Below, in pieces: positions 24,842-33,438 of a DNA stretch of 41,896 nt. The DNA lies in assembly GCF_000336715.1 (NCBI RefSeq), contig NZ_AOMF01000166.1, positions 132,346-174,241 of the forward strand, in the 5' to 3' direction. Under the pieces are notes generated by a model. That model worked only from the letters and a program-made list of their open reading frames with translations, made no database searches and was not told the origin of the DNA. How positions within the stretch are numbered: the first letter of the stretch is position 1; each line of letters opens with the position of its first letter. The stretch comes from Halococcus thailandensis JCM 13552. GTDB taxonomy: Archaea; Halobacteriota; Halobacteria; Halobacteriales; Halococcaceae. A program made the translations under genes and the position numbers.

Positions 24842-25486
24842 TCACTCCTCGGTGAGCGTGGTTTCGATGAGTGCGGCCGTCCCACGGCGGATGCGGCCGC
24901 CGACGGCCGTCGGCGAGATGTCGAGCTGGTCGGCCAGCTCTTCGAGTGAGCTCGTGCGTGGCTCCTCGAAGTAGCCCTCCTCGTAGGCGGTCACCAGCGC
25001 GTCGAGCTGCGGGTCGGTCAGCGCCGTCAGCTCCGCGTCGACCCAGGACTGATCGCGAAACAGCCGCTGGAGCTCGAACGTGATCCCCGTTTCCTGACAG
25101 TACTCCCAGAGCTGCGAGAGCGACTCCCGATCCTCGAACTGGAGACGGACGGTCCAGCCGGTGCCGTCGCTGGTCGCATCGCGCATCAGCCCGCCGAGTT
25201 CGATCGTCTTCGGCGACAGCAGTAGCGTCTCCGAGGTGTGTTCCAGCCGATAGACGGTCCCCGAATCGGCGTCGTTCACCTGCATCCACTCGACGACGGT
25301 GTGGTCGCGCTCGATGGCCGCTTCGAACGCTTGCCCGCCGTTCTCGACGTAGAAGAAGAACAGTCCCGTCACCGGGTCGGTCACCGACTGTGACATGACC
25401 CGGATCCGTACGTCCGGACACTCGCGGATCGTCGGCGACAGTGCGAGATCCTCGTGGGCGATGTGGACGATGGCGATGAGACTCAT
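24842..25486 (-). CDS. Bat-type helix-turn-helix regulator (HTH_10 domain)
   Basis: This 214-residue protein has a C-terminal helix-turn-helix of the bacterio-opsin-activator type (about 160-210). It contains LTDPQLDALVTAYEEGYFEEPR, split here as LTDPQLDALVTAYEEGYF then EEPRTSS, and LADQLDISPTAVGGRIRRG. The N-terminal domain (about 1-150) is a ligand- or signal-sensing fold common in haloarchaeal regulators. An A/T box (about 25558-25566) lies 70 bases upstream. It is a neighbour of the BCCT gene and could regulate it, or the ABC exporter on the other side; neither is shown. Confidence 0.88.
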   Translation of the reverse strand: MSLIAIVHIAHEDLALSPTIRECPDVRIRVMSQSVTDPVTGLFFFYVENGGQAFEAAIERDHTVVEWMQVNDADSGTVYRLEHTSETLLLSPKTIELGGLMRDATSDGTGWTVRLQFEDRESLSQLWEYCQETGITFELQRLFRDQSWVDAELTALTDPQLDALVTAYEEGYFEEPRTSSLEELADQLDISPTAVGGRIRRGTAALIETTLTEE

Positions 25487-25734
25487 CGGTTCGCACCCGG
25501 TGGGTCGGGTCGACTTCCGCGTGCCATTCGTGTGCGTGGATAGCGGTCACACGGTAGTTAAATATGTGGGTCAATAACACTCATCTCTCGATCGTCGAAA
25601 TCGTCCTGCCAGCTGTGGTCGTCGGTTCGCACCCCGAGTCGCTCTCGGCCGATGACGGAGGCGAGAAACCGGCGAAGAGACGGTTACCGACGGTATCTCG
25701 ACGCTGAAGCGGGCCGAGACAACAGTCTTATGCG

Positions 25735-25750
25735 AACTGAACAGTCAGTT
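25735..25750. promoter_or_regulatory. Palindromic operator candidate before the ABC exporter
   Basis: AACTGA-ACAG-TCAGTT is a perfect 6-base inverted repeat with a 4-base spacer, ending 11 bases before ATG 25762. A TTATG A/T box (about 25728) precedes it. The site therefore overlaps the expected transcription start and is well placed for a repressor. Confidence 0.55.
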
Positions 25751-25761
25751 AACGACGATCG

Positions 25762-26772
25762 ATGGATGCAATCCGAGTCGAGGGGTTGACGAAGGAGTTC
25801 GACGCGGTGACGGCGGTCGACGACCTGTCGTTCGCGGTCGAACAGGGCGAAATATTCGGACTGCTCGGGCCGAACGGCGCGGGCAAGTCGACGCTGATCA
25901 ACATGCTCGTGACGCTGCTCGACTCAACGTCGGGCACCGCGCGCGTCAACGGCTACGATATCAACGACGAGACCGGCGACGTACGCGACAGTCTCGGGAT
26001 CGTCTTTCAGGAACCGGCGGTCGACGAGGAGTTGACTGGGGCCGAGAACCTCGCTTTCCACGCGCGGATGTACGGCAAACCGAAGGCCGAACGCGAGCGA
26101 CGCATCCCCGAGGTGCTCGAACTCGTCGATCTCGCCGACGAGGCGGACCAGCCCGTCGAGAGCTACTCGGGCGGGATGCAGCGCCGCCTCGAGATCGGCC
26201 GCGGGCTGATGCACGAGCCCGCAGTGCTCTTCCTCGACGAACCGACGACCGGGCTGGACGCGCGCACCCGTCGGGACACGTGGGAGTACATCCAGCGACT
26301 CAACGAGCAGTCGGACGTGACGATCATCATCACGACGCACTACATGGACGAGGCGGATTTCCTCTGTGAGCGCGTCGCGATCATGGATCACGGCGAGATC
26401 GTCGCGGTCGACAGTCCCGAGAGCCTCAAGGACTCGCTCGGCGGTGACGTCGTCACGCTCGGGTTGGAGAACCCCTCCCGGGAACTGTTCGCCCGCCTCG
26501 ACGAGCAGTCCTGGGTGCGCGAGCACACCGAGACCGAGGAGGGCGTCGCAGTCACGATGGCTCACGGCGATACCCGGGTCGCCGACCTCGTTCGTCTCGC
26601 CGACGATGCGGGAGCGAGCATCGCCTCGGTCGACCTCCGGAAGCCAACCCTCGAAAACGTCTTCCTCTCGCTGACCGGCAGCACCATCAGCGAGCGCGAG
26701 GCGAGCGCCACCGACCGGCGCGAGGACGGCGAGGATCGTACGACGGCCGAGGCCGCGGAGGTCGCCGAATGA
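25762..26772 (+). CDS. ABC exporter ATP-binding protein (DrrA-like)
   Basis: This 336-residue ATPase has Walker A GPNGAGKST (36-44), the signature YSGGMQRRLEIGR and Walker B VLFLDEPTTGLD. The C-terminal ~80 residues are the extra domain seen in daunorubicin-resistance (DrrA)-type ATPases. It energises an exporter, with the permease as partner. The stop overlaps the permease start by 4 bases (ATGA), so they are translationally coupled. Substrate unknown. Confidence 0.93.
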   Translation: MDAIRVEGLTKEFDAVTAVDDLSFAVEQGEIFGLLGPNGAGKSTLINMLVTLLDSTSGTARVNGYDINDETGDVRDSLGIVFQEPAVDEELTGAENLAFHARMYGKPKAERERRIPEVLELVDLADEADQPVESYSGGMQRRLEIGRGLMHEPAVLFLDEPTTGLDARTRRDTWEYIQRLNEQSDVTIIITTHYMDEADFLCERVAIMDHGEIVAVDSPESLKDSLGGDVVTLGLENPSRELFARLDEQSWVREHTETEEGVAVTMAHGDTRVADLVRLADDAGASIASVDLRKPTLENVFLSLTGSTISEREASATDRREDGEDRTTAEAAEVAE

Positions 26773-27539
26773 GCCTCGTCGACCCACTCGGCATCTACGG
26801 GCTCTGGCTCCGCGACGTCAAGCGATTCCTGCGGACACCCTCACAGATCGTCGGCTCGCTGACGTTCCCGCTGATGTTCCTGCTCTTCCTCGGCTTCGGC
26901 TTCAGTGGCGCGGCCATCCCCGGTCTCCCAGAAGGCGTCGACTACCTCCAGTATCTCGTCCCCGGCATCATGGGGTTCACCATGCTTCTGGGGGCCTCGT
27001 TCGCGGGCCTGGCGATCCTCTCCGACCAGGACGTCGGCTTCCTCAAGGAGATCCTCGTCGCGCCGGTGAGTCGCACCTCGATCGTGCTCGGTCGGATCGC
27101 CGGCGGCTCGACGACCGCGATCGTCCAGGCCGTCCTGATCCTCGCGCTCTCGATCCCGCTCGGTTTCGAGCTTGCGGGCTGGCTGTCGATCCCGCTGGCG
27201 GCGGTTTTCCTACTCCTCATCGCGATCACGTTCGTCGGCTTCGGCATCGCGCTGGCCTCCCAGTTCTCCGACAGCGAGGGGTTCGGCCTGATCGTGCAGT
27301 TCATCGTCTTCCCCCTGTTCTTCCTCTCGGGCGCGATCTACCCCATCGAGGGGCTGCCCGGCCCGGTGCAGTATCTCGCGCTGATCAACCCGCTGACCTA
27401 CGGCGTCGACGGGCTTCGGGCCGCGCTGGTCGGTGCCTCGACGTACTCGCCGCTGCTCGATTTCGGTGCGCTCGTCGTCTCCTCGGTCGTGATGGTTTCG
27501 GTCGGCGCGTATCTGTTCGAGCGCGTCGAGACCGTCTGA
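26769..27539 (+). CDS. ABC-2 type exporter permease
   Basis: This 256-residue membrane protein has six hydrophobic helices and the NPLTYGVDGLR motif near the C-terminus (about 217-228), typical of the ABC-2 permease family (DrrB-like). It pairs with the ATPase upstream to form the transmembrane channel, probably as a dimer. A C/T-rich stretch with TTTT (27555-27570) follows as a possible terminator. Exported substrate unknown; drug or lipid efflux is common for this class. Confidence 0.92.
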   Translation: MSLVDPLGIYGLWLRDVKRFLRTPSQIVGSLTFPLMFLLFLGFGFSGAAIPGLPEGVDYLQYLVPGIMGFTMLLGASFAGLAILSDQDVGFLKEILVAPVSRTSIVLGRIAGGSTTAIVQAVLILALSIPLGFELAGWLSIPLAAVFLLLIAITFVGFGIALASQFSDSEGFGLIVQFIVFPLFFLSGAIYPIEGLPGPVQYLALINPLTYGVDGLRAALVGASTYSPLLDFGALVVSSVVMVSVGAYLFERVETV

Positions 27540-27573
27540 ATCGACTAACAACACCCCCTTCCCCTTTTCACCC

Positions 27574-29484
27574 TCAGTCGTCGTCCGCCTCGACGACCCG
27601 CTCAGGCGTCTGCTCGGACTGTGCCTGCCAGAGCTCGGTGTACGCGCTGTCGGCCGCGAGCAGTTCCTCGTGGCTTCCGCGCTCGGTGATGGCCCCGTCC
27701 TCGATCACGACGATGCGGTCGGCGTCCCGGATCGTCGAGAGTCGGTGGGCGATAACGAACGCCGTCCGGTCGGCGGTGAGCCGTGCAAGACTCTCCTGGA
27801 TCCGCTCTTCGGTCTCGGTGTCGACGTCGGAGGTCGCTTCGTCGAGAACGATGATCGCAGGGTCGTTGAGCAGCGCACGGGCGATGGCGAGGCGCTGGCG
27901 CTGGCCACCCGAGAGTTTGACGCCGCGCTCGCCGATCTGCGTGTCGTAGCCTTCGGGGAGATCGCTGACGAATTCGTGGGCCTCGGCGGCTCTCGCGGCC
28001 GCACGCACGCGCTCGTCGATCCCCTTTCCGTCCATCGTCCGTTCGAGCGCCTCGTCGGTGCCGTACGCGATGTTCTCGGCGACCGTTCCCGAGAACAGGT
28101 ACGGGTTCTGCTCGACGATGCCGACCGCTTCGCGCAACGCTTCGAGATCGTACTCGCGGACGTCGGTACCGTCGACGCGCACCGCGCCCCCGTCGACGTC
28201 GTAGAACCGCGGGATGAGCTTCAGCAGCGTCGATTTCCCTGCACCGGTGGCACCGACGAGCCCGATCGTCTCGCCGGGGTCGACGTCGAGCGAGAGTCCG
28301 TCGATGACCGGTTTGCCGTCGTCGTAGCCGAAAGTGATGTCGTCGAAGTCCACCGCGCCGTCGACGTGCTCGGGGACGTGGCCGTTCTCGGGCGAGGTGA
28401 TCGCGGGTTCGTGGCTCAGCACGCCGAAAACGCGCTCGGCGCTCGATTTGGCGAGCTGGTACTTGTTGGCCGTCTTGCCGATCCGGCGCATCGGCGAGTA
28501 GAGCCGTCTGATGTAGAGGAAGACGCCGGCGAACGCGCCGACCGAGACCGCGCCGGGTGCACCCACGATGACGTCGCGCCCACCGACGTAGAGCACGGCG
28601 ACGAACACGACGCCGGTGAGAATGCGGAGCGCGGAGAAGAACGCCCGGCGGATCTTGATCGCCCCCACCTGCTCGTCGTGGTAGCGCTCGCTCTGGGCGG
28701 CGACGCGACCGCGCTCGAACGCGTAGCGGTTGAACGACTTAATCACCGGCGCGCCGCCCAGGTTGTTCTCCAGGCGGGTGTTGAGCCGTGCGACGGTCTC
28801 GCGGATGGCGCGGTAGCGCGGCTCGACCCAGCGGAGGAAGGCACCGCTCGCGATCCCGATGAGGGGGACGGGCGCGAGCGCGATGAGCGCCAGCGTCGGT
28901 GACTGGATGAAGAGGATGATCCCGATGCCGCCGACGACGGCGATCACGCGGATGATCTGGCGGAGCTCGGTGTTGAGAAACCGCTCCAACCTGTTGATGT
29001 CGCTGTTGAGGATCGACATCATTCCGCCCGTCTGATGGTTGGCGAAAAAGCCCATCGAGAGGTGTTGCATGTGGTCGTAGGCGTCGTTGCGGAGGTCGCG
29101 CTGGATCTTCTGGGCCATCGACTGGAGCAGGTAGCGCGAGACGAACCGCGTCACTGATCGAACGAGATAGGCGAGCGCCGCGATGGCGACCAGCCGTTCG
29201 AGAAGCGCGAGCCGTGCCGCCTGCCCGGTGATGGTCCCGCCTGGGAGCAAGCCGGCCTGTACCAGCAGTCCCGATCCGCCGGCCGAACTGTCGATGAGGT
29301 TGATCGCGGCGGCGACGATCAGCGGCGGGACGAGCCGTGCGAATCGTGTCAGCAGCGAGGCACCCACGCCGACGCTCAGGCGCTTCCAGTAGGGGATCGC
29401 ATACCGAAGGAGACCGACCATCGGATTGCCCGTGACCTCGTCACGGATCTCCTCGAACCCCCCGAGTTCCTCCTCCGACGACAT
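27574..29484 (-). CDS. Fused ABC exporter (transmembrane domain + ATPase)
   Basis: This 636-residue protein (start ATG 29484, MSSEEELGG) has a six-helix domain (about 40-335). An ATPase domain (about 390-625) follows, with Walker A GATGAGKST, signature LSGGQRQRLAIARALL, Walker B IIVLDEAT and H-loop AHRLST. It is of the MsbA/multidrug homodimer type. The open frame continues 75 codons further upstream, but that part overlaps the divergent HTH gene promoter and is Arg/Ser-rich; ATG 29523 (MNGLL) is another possible start. The tail is convergent with the ABC-2 exporter. Confidence 0.92.
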   Translation of the reverse strand: MSSEEELGGFEEIRDEVTGNPMVGLLRYAIPYWKRLSVGVGASLLTRFARLVPPLIVAAAINLIDSSAGGSGLLVQAGLLPGGTITGQAARLALLERLVAIAALAYLVRSVTRFVSRYLLQSMAQKIQRDLRNDAYDHMQHLSMGFFANHQTGGMMSILNSDINRLERFLNTELRQIIRVIAVVGGIGIILFIQSPTLALIALAPVPLIGIASGAFLRWVEPRYRAIRETVARLNTRLENNLGGAPVIKSFNRYAFERGRVAAQSERYHDEQVGAIKIRRAFFSALRILTGVVFVAVLYVGGRDVIVGAPGAVSVGAFAGVFLYIRRLYSPMRRIGKTANKYQLAKSSAERVFGVLSHEPAITSPENGHVPEHVDGAVDFDDITFGYDDGKPVIDGLSLDVDPGETIGLVGATGAGKSTLLKLIPRFYDVDGGAVRVDGTDVREYDLEALREAVGIVEQNPYLFSGTVAENIAYGTDEALERTMDGKGIDERVRAAARAAEAHEFVSDLPEGYDTQIGERGVKLSGGQRQRLAIARALLNDPAIIVLDEATSDVDTETEERIQESLARLTADRTAFVIAHRLSTIRDADRIVVIEDGAITERGSHEELLAADSAYTELWQAQSEQTPERVVEADDD

Positions 29485-29713
29485 TGTCGACACCAGCGGA
29501 CGAACGCTCAAGAGGCCGTTCATTCGGTACGACCCCGTTCCCCCGATCGCTGTTCGCTCCGTCGTCAGGATTGTGCCGAGCGTCCACGATCCCATCCGAC
29601 CGCTCACTGCCGACTCGCACCAGAGAGTGTGATAGAAACGCGAAACTTTCCACTCAATATCAGAAACGAACAGAAGTACATAGATTTTTGTCGTCCGCGG
29701 CGTTACCATCTAC

Positions 29714-30139
29714 ATGGACAAGCTCGCCGACGTCGATATCGAGGCGTTGCAGGCCGCTTTCGCGGACGCGTCGGAATCGAAGGCCGTGAAACGGCTGATG
29801 GTCGCGCTCGCATACGCCGACGGCGTCAGTGTCGAAACCGTGAGCGAGCGCTACGATATCCCGCGCGCGACCATCTATTCCTGGCTCGACCGGTTCGAAC
29901 AGCAGTCGATCGCCGAGGCGATCACGGACGACTCCCGACCGGGACGCCCGGCGAAACTCGACCCCTCACAACGACGGCAGCTGGCGGCCGATCTGGCCCG
30001 ATCGCCAGCCGAACTGGGCTACGATTCGGCTGAATGGACGCCTGAGCGGGCACAGAAGCATATTGAACGGGAGTACGATATCAGCTACTCGCTGGGCCAC
30101 GTCCGGCGATTGTTGCGCGAATCCTCGGCTGGAACATGA
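29714..30139 (+). CDS. Stand-alone helix-turn-helix protein like IS630 transposase N-terminus
   Basis: This 141-residue protein contains a helix-turn-helix (about 39-75, SVETVSERYDIPRATIYSWLDRFE) followed by GRPAKL and a winged-helix-like part (LRRLL motif at the end). This is the arrangement of the DNA-binding half of IS630/Tc1-type transposases. No DDE domain follows, no terminal inverted repeats are visible, and coding quality is normal. It could be a remnant, or a domesticated DNA-binding regulator, since similar short proteins exist in haloarchaea. Confidence 0.7.
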   Translation: MDKLADVDIEALQAAFADASESKAVKRLMVALAYADGVSVETVSERYDIPRATIYSWLDRFEQQSIAEAITDDSRPGRPAKLDPSQRRQLAADLARSPAELGYDSAEWTPERAQKHIEREYDISYSLGHVRRLLRESSAGT

Positions 30140-30380
30140 ACGGCCAGTCGTCTCGATGCCGTTCTGCTTCTCTTTTCTTGTTTGTGGAGTCAGAACGGCC
30201 AATATTATAGTTACTTCTATTTAGGACGCGATACGATCGTTCGTATTTTCACAGGTGTTCGGCTGTTCACTTCATCGTCGATCGTCAGCAGCGATTCATC
30301 GCAGTCGCCGACGGTATGTACGATCGTGCGAGCGGCTTTCCTCGATTCGAGAGTCTATGATCTAAAATCGACGATCGACG

Positions 30381-32333
30381 TTAGATCTCGGTCACGCGCT
30401 CGTAGTCGTCGTCGAGGGCGGCGGCGTCGTCGGGCAGGAGTGCGACGACGAGGTACTCCGGATACTCGGCGAAGTAGTCGACGAGCCGGGCGATGCGGTC
30501 CGAATCGACCGCTTCGAGCGAGTCGAGCAGCATGACGGGCACGGTCTCGTGGAGGTCGTGGACGAGATAGCCCGCGAGCGCGAACACCAGTCCCGTGACC
30601 TCGCGCTCGCTCTCCGAGAGGTGGTCGATCGTGTCCTCATAAGCGGTCCCCGACTGCGTGGTGCGCACGACGTGGAGCTCGAAGACGCTCTTGTCGACCT
30701 TCCGACGGCCCTCGCGGACAGTCTGTTCGACGCGCTCGATCCAGATGCGCTCGATGTTCTCGTAGTCGAGCAGGTCGAGCACGGTCGCCATGTGGTCGTT
30801 GAACCCCTCGACGGCCTCGGTTTCGATGCGTTCGATGCGCGTGCGTAGCTCTTCGAGTTCCTCCTGCACGTCGGCACGCTGCTCTTCGAGCCGATCGCGC
30901 TCGTCGAGGCGCTCCTCGATGTCGGCGATCTCCACGACGACCTCCTCGCGGTCGCCTTCGAGTCGGCCGAGCTCGAATTCGAGCTGGTTGGCCTCCTTGT
31001 GGAGATCGAGCAGTTCGGTGTACTCCTCGTTTTCGAGCTGTTCGACCTCCGTTTCGAGGGTTTCGATCTCGTCGGTCAGCGCGTCGCGCTCGGCGGCGAG
31101 ATCCTCGAGGGTGGTCTCGTGGTCGTCGAGTTCGCCCTCGATCCGGTCGAGACGGCGTTCGAGCCGGTCGCGCTGCTGTTGTTTCTCGTCGAGCGCGTTC
31201 CGGTCGGCGACGAGCTCGTCGAGTTCCTCGCGGACGTCGTTGACGTCAGAAAGCGTCTCCTGGCGAAGGCTCCGCAGGCGATCGAGCGTGGCCTCGATCT
31301 GATCGGCATCGACGTCGCTGCCGCAGGTCCAGCAGGTGACGGTCTCGTCGGCGACGAGCTGATCGGTGACCGAATCGTCCCCGCCGGGCGACCCCTCGTT
31401 GAGGGAATCGAGGCGACCGACGTCGTCGCCGTCGAGCATGTCCTCGTTGAACTGGACGATGCTCTGGAGTTCGGAGAGTTCGCTTTCGAGGCTGCTCTCG
31501 CGTTCGCGCAACCGTTCGATCTCGGCATCGAGTTCGCTGCGCTCGCCGGCGGGCGCGTCGGGGAGTTCGTCGTAGTCGGCTTCGAGCTCGGCGCGTTCGT
31601 CGTGGAGGGCGTCGACGCTCTCCTCGTGGGTATCGATATCGTAGCGGACGTCCTCGAGTTTCGAGCGCGTCCGACGGAGTTCGTCGAGCGTGTCCTCGAG
31701 TTCGGCCTTCTCCTCGCGGGTTTCGTCGACGTCGCGATCGGCGTCGTCGAGTTCGGCTTCCTTTGCTTCGAGTGCGTCACGCTTCTCCGCGATCTGTTCG
31801 TCGAGGCGGCGACGCTTCGCTTCGAGGTCTGGGAGATCGTCTTGGAGCGTGTCGAGTTCGTCCAGTTGGTCGTCGAGCTCTCGGCGGCGGTCCTCCAGTT
31901 CGCTGATCTCGGTGCGGATGACGTCGGTGTCGATCGGGCGCATGATCAGATCGCGGAGGTCGTCGCTGCGGGCGACCGCGCGGCGTGCCTCGTTCGATTC
32001 GAGGAGGAAGGCGAACAGGTCGGCGACGGTCGGATCGTCGAGGTAGGGCTCGCCGTCGGTGGCGACGACGCCGTTCTCGCGCGTGAGCGTGCGCGTGTAC
32101 GTGTCGTCGCCGATCGAGAGTTCGACGGCCCCTTCGTCGGCGTCACCTTTGAGCGAGACGCTGTCGCTACCGAGCCCGGCCATCACGGCCTGAAGCAGCG
32201 ACGTGCGGTTCGTGGCGTTGCGGCCGGTGAGAACGGTCACGCCCGCGACGGTCTCGACGTCGGTACGGTCGATACCGCCGACGTTCTCGACGTGGATATG
32301 AATGTCCCGTTCAGCGAGTTCCTCGGCACTCAT
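30381..32333 (-). CDS. sph3: Archaea-specific SMC-related protein (Sph family)
   Basis: This 650-residue protein has an SMC-like layout: an N-terminal nucleotide-binding part, a long coiled coil (about 140-600) and a C-terminal part. A zinc-hook-like CWTC lies at 334-337. The ATPase motifs are unusual. Walker A is GRNATNRTS (Arg where Lys is usual), the signature is LSESER and Walker B is MLLDSLE. The first Met (32354) overlaps a TATA box at 32355-32364, so the real start is ATG 32333, where transcription should begin. It lies downstream of rdfA, as I recall for Haloferax volcanii, where this gene pair affects cell shape. Confidence 0.85.
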   Translation of the reverse strand: MSAEELAERDIHIHVENVGGIDRTDVETVAGVTVLTGRNATNRTSLLQAVMAGLGSDSVSLKGDADEGAVELSIGDDTYTRTLTRENGVVATDGEPYLDDPTVADLFAFLLESNEARRAVARSDDLRDLIMRPIDTDVIRTEISELEDRRRELDDQLDELDTLQDDLPDLEAKRRRLDEQIAEKRDALEAKEAELDDADRDVDETREEKAELEDTLDELRRTRSKLEDVRYDIDTHEESVDALHDERAELEADYDELPDAPAGERSELDAEIERLRERESSLESELSELQSIVQFNEDMLDGDDVGRLDSLNEGSPGGDDSVTDQLVADETVTCWTCGSDVDADQIEATLDRLRSLRQETLSDVNDVREELDELVADRNALDEKQQQRDRLERRLDRIEGELDDHETTLEDLAAERDALTDEIETLETEVEQLENEEYTELLDLHKEANQLEFELGRLEGDREEVVVEIADIEERLDERDRLEEQRADVQEELEELRTRIERIETEAVEGFNDHMATVLDLLDYENIERIWIERVEQTVREGRRKVDKSVFELHVVRTTQSGTAYEDTIDHLSESEREVTGLVFALAGYLVHDLHETVPVMLLDSLEAVDSDRIARLVDYFAEYPEYLVVALLPDDAAALDDDYERVTEI

Positions 32334-32354
32334 TGGTCGAGTTCGCAACGCCAT

Positions 32355-32364
32355 GTATAAAAAA
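32355..32364 (-). promoter_or_regulatory. TATA box of the SMC-related gene
   Basis: TTTTTTATAC on the minus strand, centred about 26 bases before ATG 32333. It covers the alternative ATG at 32354, arguing against that start. It gives this gene its own promoter despite rdfA lying upstream. Confidence 0.65.
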
Positions 32365-32447
32365 GTGACTGCCGACGATTCGAAACGCAGAAGAAGGGCT
32401 CGGAAAACGACGGTCGATCCGCTATGACAGAGTGACTGCTGTCATGG

Positions 32448-33098
32448 CTACTCGTCCGACGAATCGGTCGTGCATTCGCAGCCGCCACGATCGAACAGCT
32501 CCGTCACCTGATACTGCGCGCCGCAGTCCTCACAGAGGACGCGCACGTCGATGAGCACGTTGAACGCACCGAGCGTGATGCGGCCGGTGGTGCGCAGTCG
32601 TTCGATTTTGCTCTCGACGATCGTCGTCATGCGCCGTCTGAGTCGCCGGACGTTCGTGGTTTCGGTCTCGACCGGATCGTCGTCGCTCGACGAGTAGCTC
32701 ACGTCGCGATAGCTCGTCAGATAGGTGTGGATGGCCTGCCGCGAGACGAAATCCGCCGTCAGTTGATCGACGTCGATCCCGTGCTGTTCGAGTCGATTGG
32801 TGGCCTGGACGGCGGCCCCGCTGCTCACGCCCTCGTCGGTCAACAGTCGATAGAGGTTCGCCTGCTCGCCGTCGAGCGTGTCCACCGAGGCGTCCCGCAG
32901 GACCCGAGCGAGCAGCTCCCGGTTGAAGTAGTCCGCCAGCTCGCGCAGGCTCTTGCGCTCGGTCGCCTCGCCCGTCCAGTATTCGACGAGCTCGTCGCCC
33001 AGACCTACGAGCTCGTACCGTTGCAGCACCCGTACGACCTTGCTGTTCGAATCGCTGTCCGCATCGTCGCTACTGTCCGGGTCGTTCGCGTCGGTCAT
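32448..33098 (-). CDS. rdfA: Rod-determining factor RdfA-like protein
   Basis: This 216-residue protein has an acidic N-terminus (about 1-20), a helical middle (VVRVLQRYELVGLGDELVEYWTGE..) and a basic stretch RRLRRRMTTIVESKIERLR. The Cys-rich end (CEDCGAQ..GGCECTT) could bind zinc. In Haloferax volcanii RdfA is needed for rod shape; I recall its gene lying beside an SMC-like gene. Start ATG 33098 is set by a TATA box at 33121-33129. A perfect palindrome lies between box and start. Confidence 0.85.
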   Translation of the reverse strand: MTDANDPDSSDDADSDSNSKVVRVLQRYELVGLGDELVEYWTGEATERKSLRELADYFNRELLARVLRDASVDTLDGEQANLYRLLTDEGVSSGAAVQATNRLEQHGIDVDQLTADFVSRQAIHTYLTSYRDVSYSSSDDDPVETETTNVRRLRRRMTTIVESKIERLRTTGRITLGAFNVLIDVRVLCEDCGAQYQVTELFDRGGCECTTDSSDE

Positions 33099-33101
33099 CG
33101 A

Positions 33102-33117
33102 CGCCGCTACAGCGGCG
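33102..33117. promoter_or_regulatory. Palindromic operator candidate between rdfA TATA and start
   Basis: CGCCGCT-AC-AGCGGCG is a perfect 16-base inverted repeat ending 4 bases before the rdfA start region. It covers the expected transcription start, so a protein bound here would block RNA polymerase. It could also form an RNA hairpin only if transcription starts further upstream. Confidence 0.5.
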
Positions 33118-33120
33118 ACC

Positions 33121-33129
33121 GATAAAAAC
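33121..33129 (-). promoter_or_regulatory. TATA box of rdfA
   Basis: GTTTTTATC on the minus strand, about 27 bases before ATG 33098. Confidence 0.6.
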
Positions 33130-33413
33130 TCCCTGCTCGTCCGCCGCATATCGTCCCGGTTTAGCCGTGGTGGTCTCCAGCATCCGAAACCATTCCGATT
33201 GCTCGGTCAGCGATCGACGCTCGATTCCATATTTCGAAACGAGATTCGTCGAACGACGAGTCGGACGAACCGCTGGCACCGATCACGCTGAACCGATACC
33301 GATGGATGCAGCGCTCTCCTCCTTCCATCGTCCGGCGATCCGTTCTCACGACCGTCTCGATTCGGCCACTGCTACACGCTCAGCGAAAGAACAATCGTTT
33401 TACGTTGTGATCG

Positions 33414-33438
33414 ATGCGTTCTCATGTGATGAACGCAT
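33414..33438. promoter_or_regulatory. Inverted repeat over the IclR gene start
   Basis: ATGCGTTC and GAACGCAT are separated by 9 bases. The right arm includes the start codon at 33437. TGTGAT also occurs twice (about 33406 and 33425). A TTTTACG box lies near 33400. Such a site would suit autoregulation, which is common for IclR proteins. Confidence 0.5.

Larger units (their letters stand above)
33099..33436. other. Divergent intergenic region between rdfA and the IclR regulator
   Basis: This carries the rdfA promoter and palindrome on its left and the IclR promoter and operator on its right. The middle (about 33150-33380) has open frames on both strands but poor coding quality, and I see no gene. 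Confidence 0.5.

Noticed and set aside
24644-24949. Plus-strand frame after an A/T box in the gap before the bat-type regulator
   Set aside because: Arg-rich, overlaps the regulator's coding sequence and has no homologous features; left as a possible promoter only.
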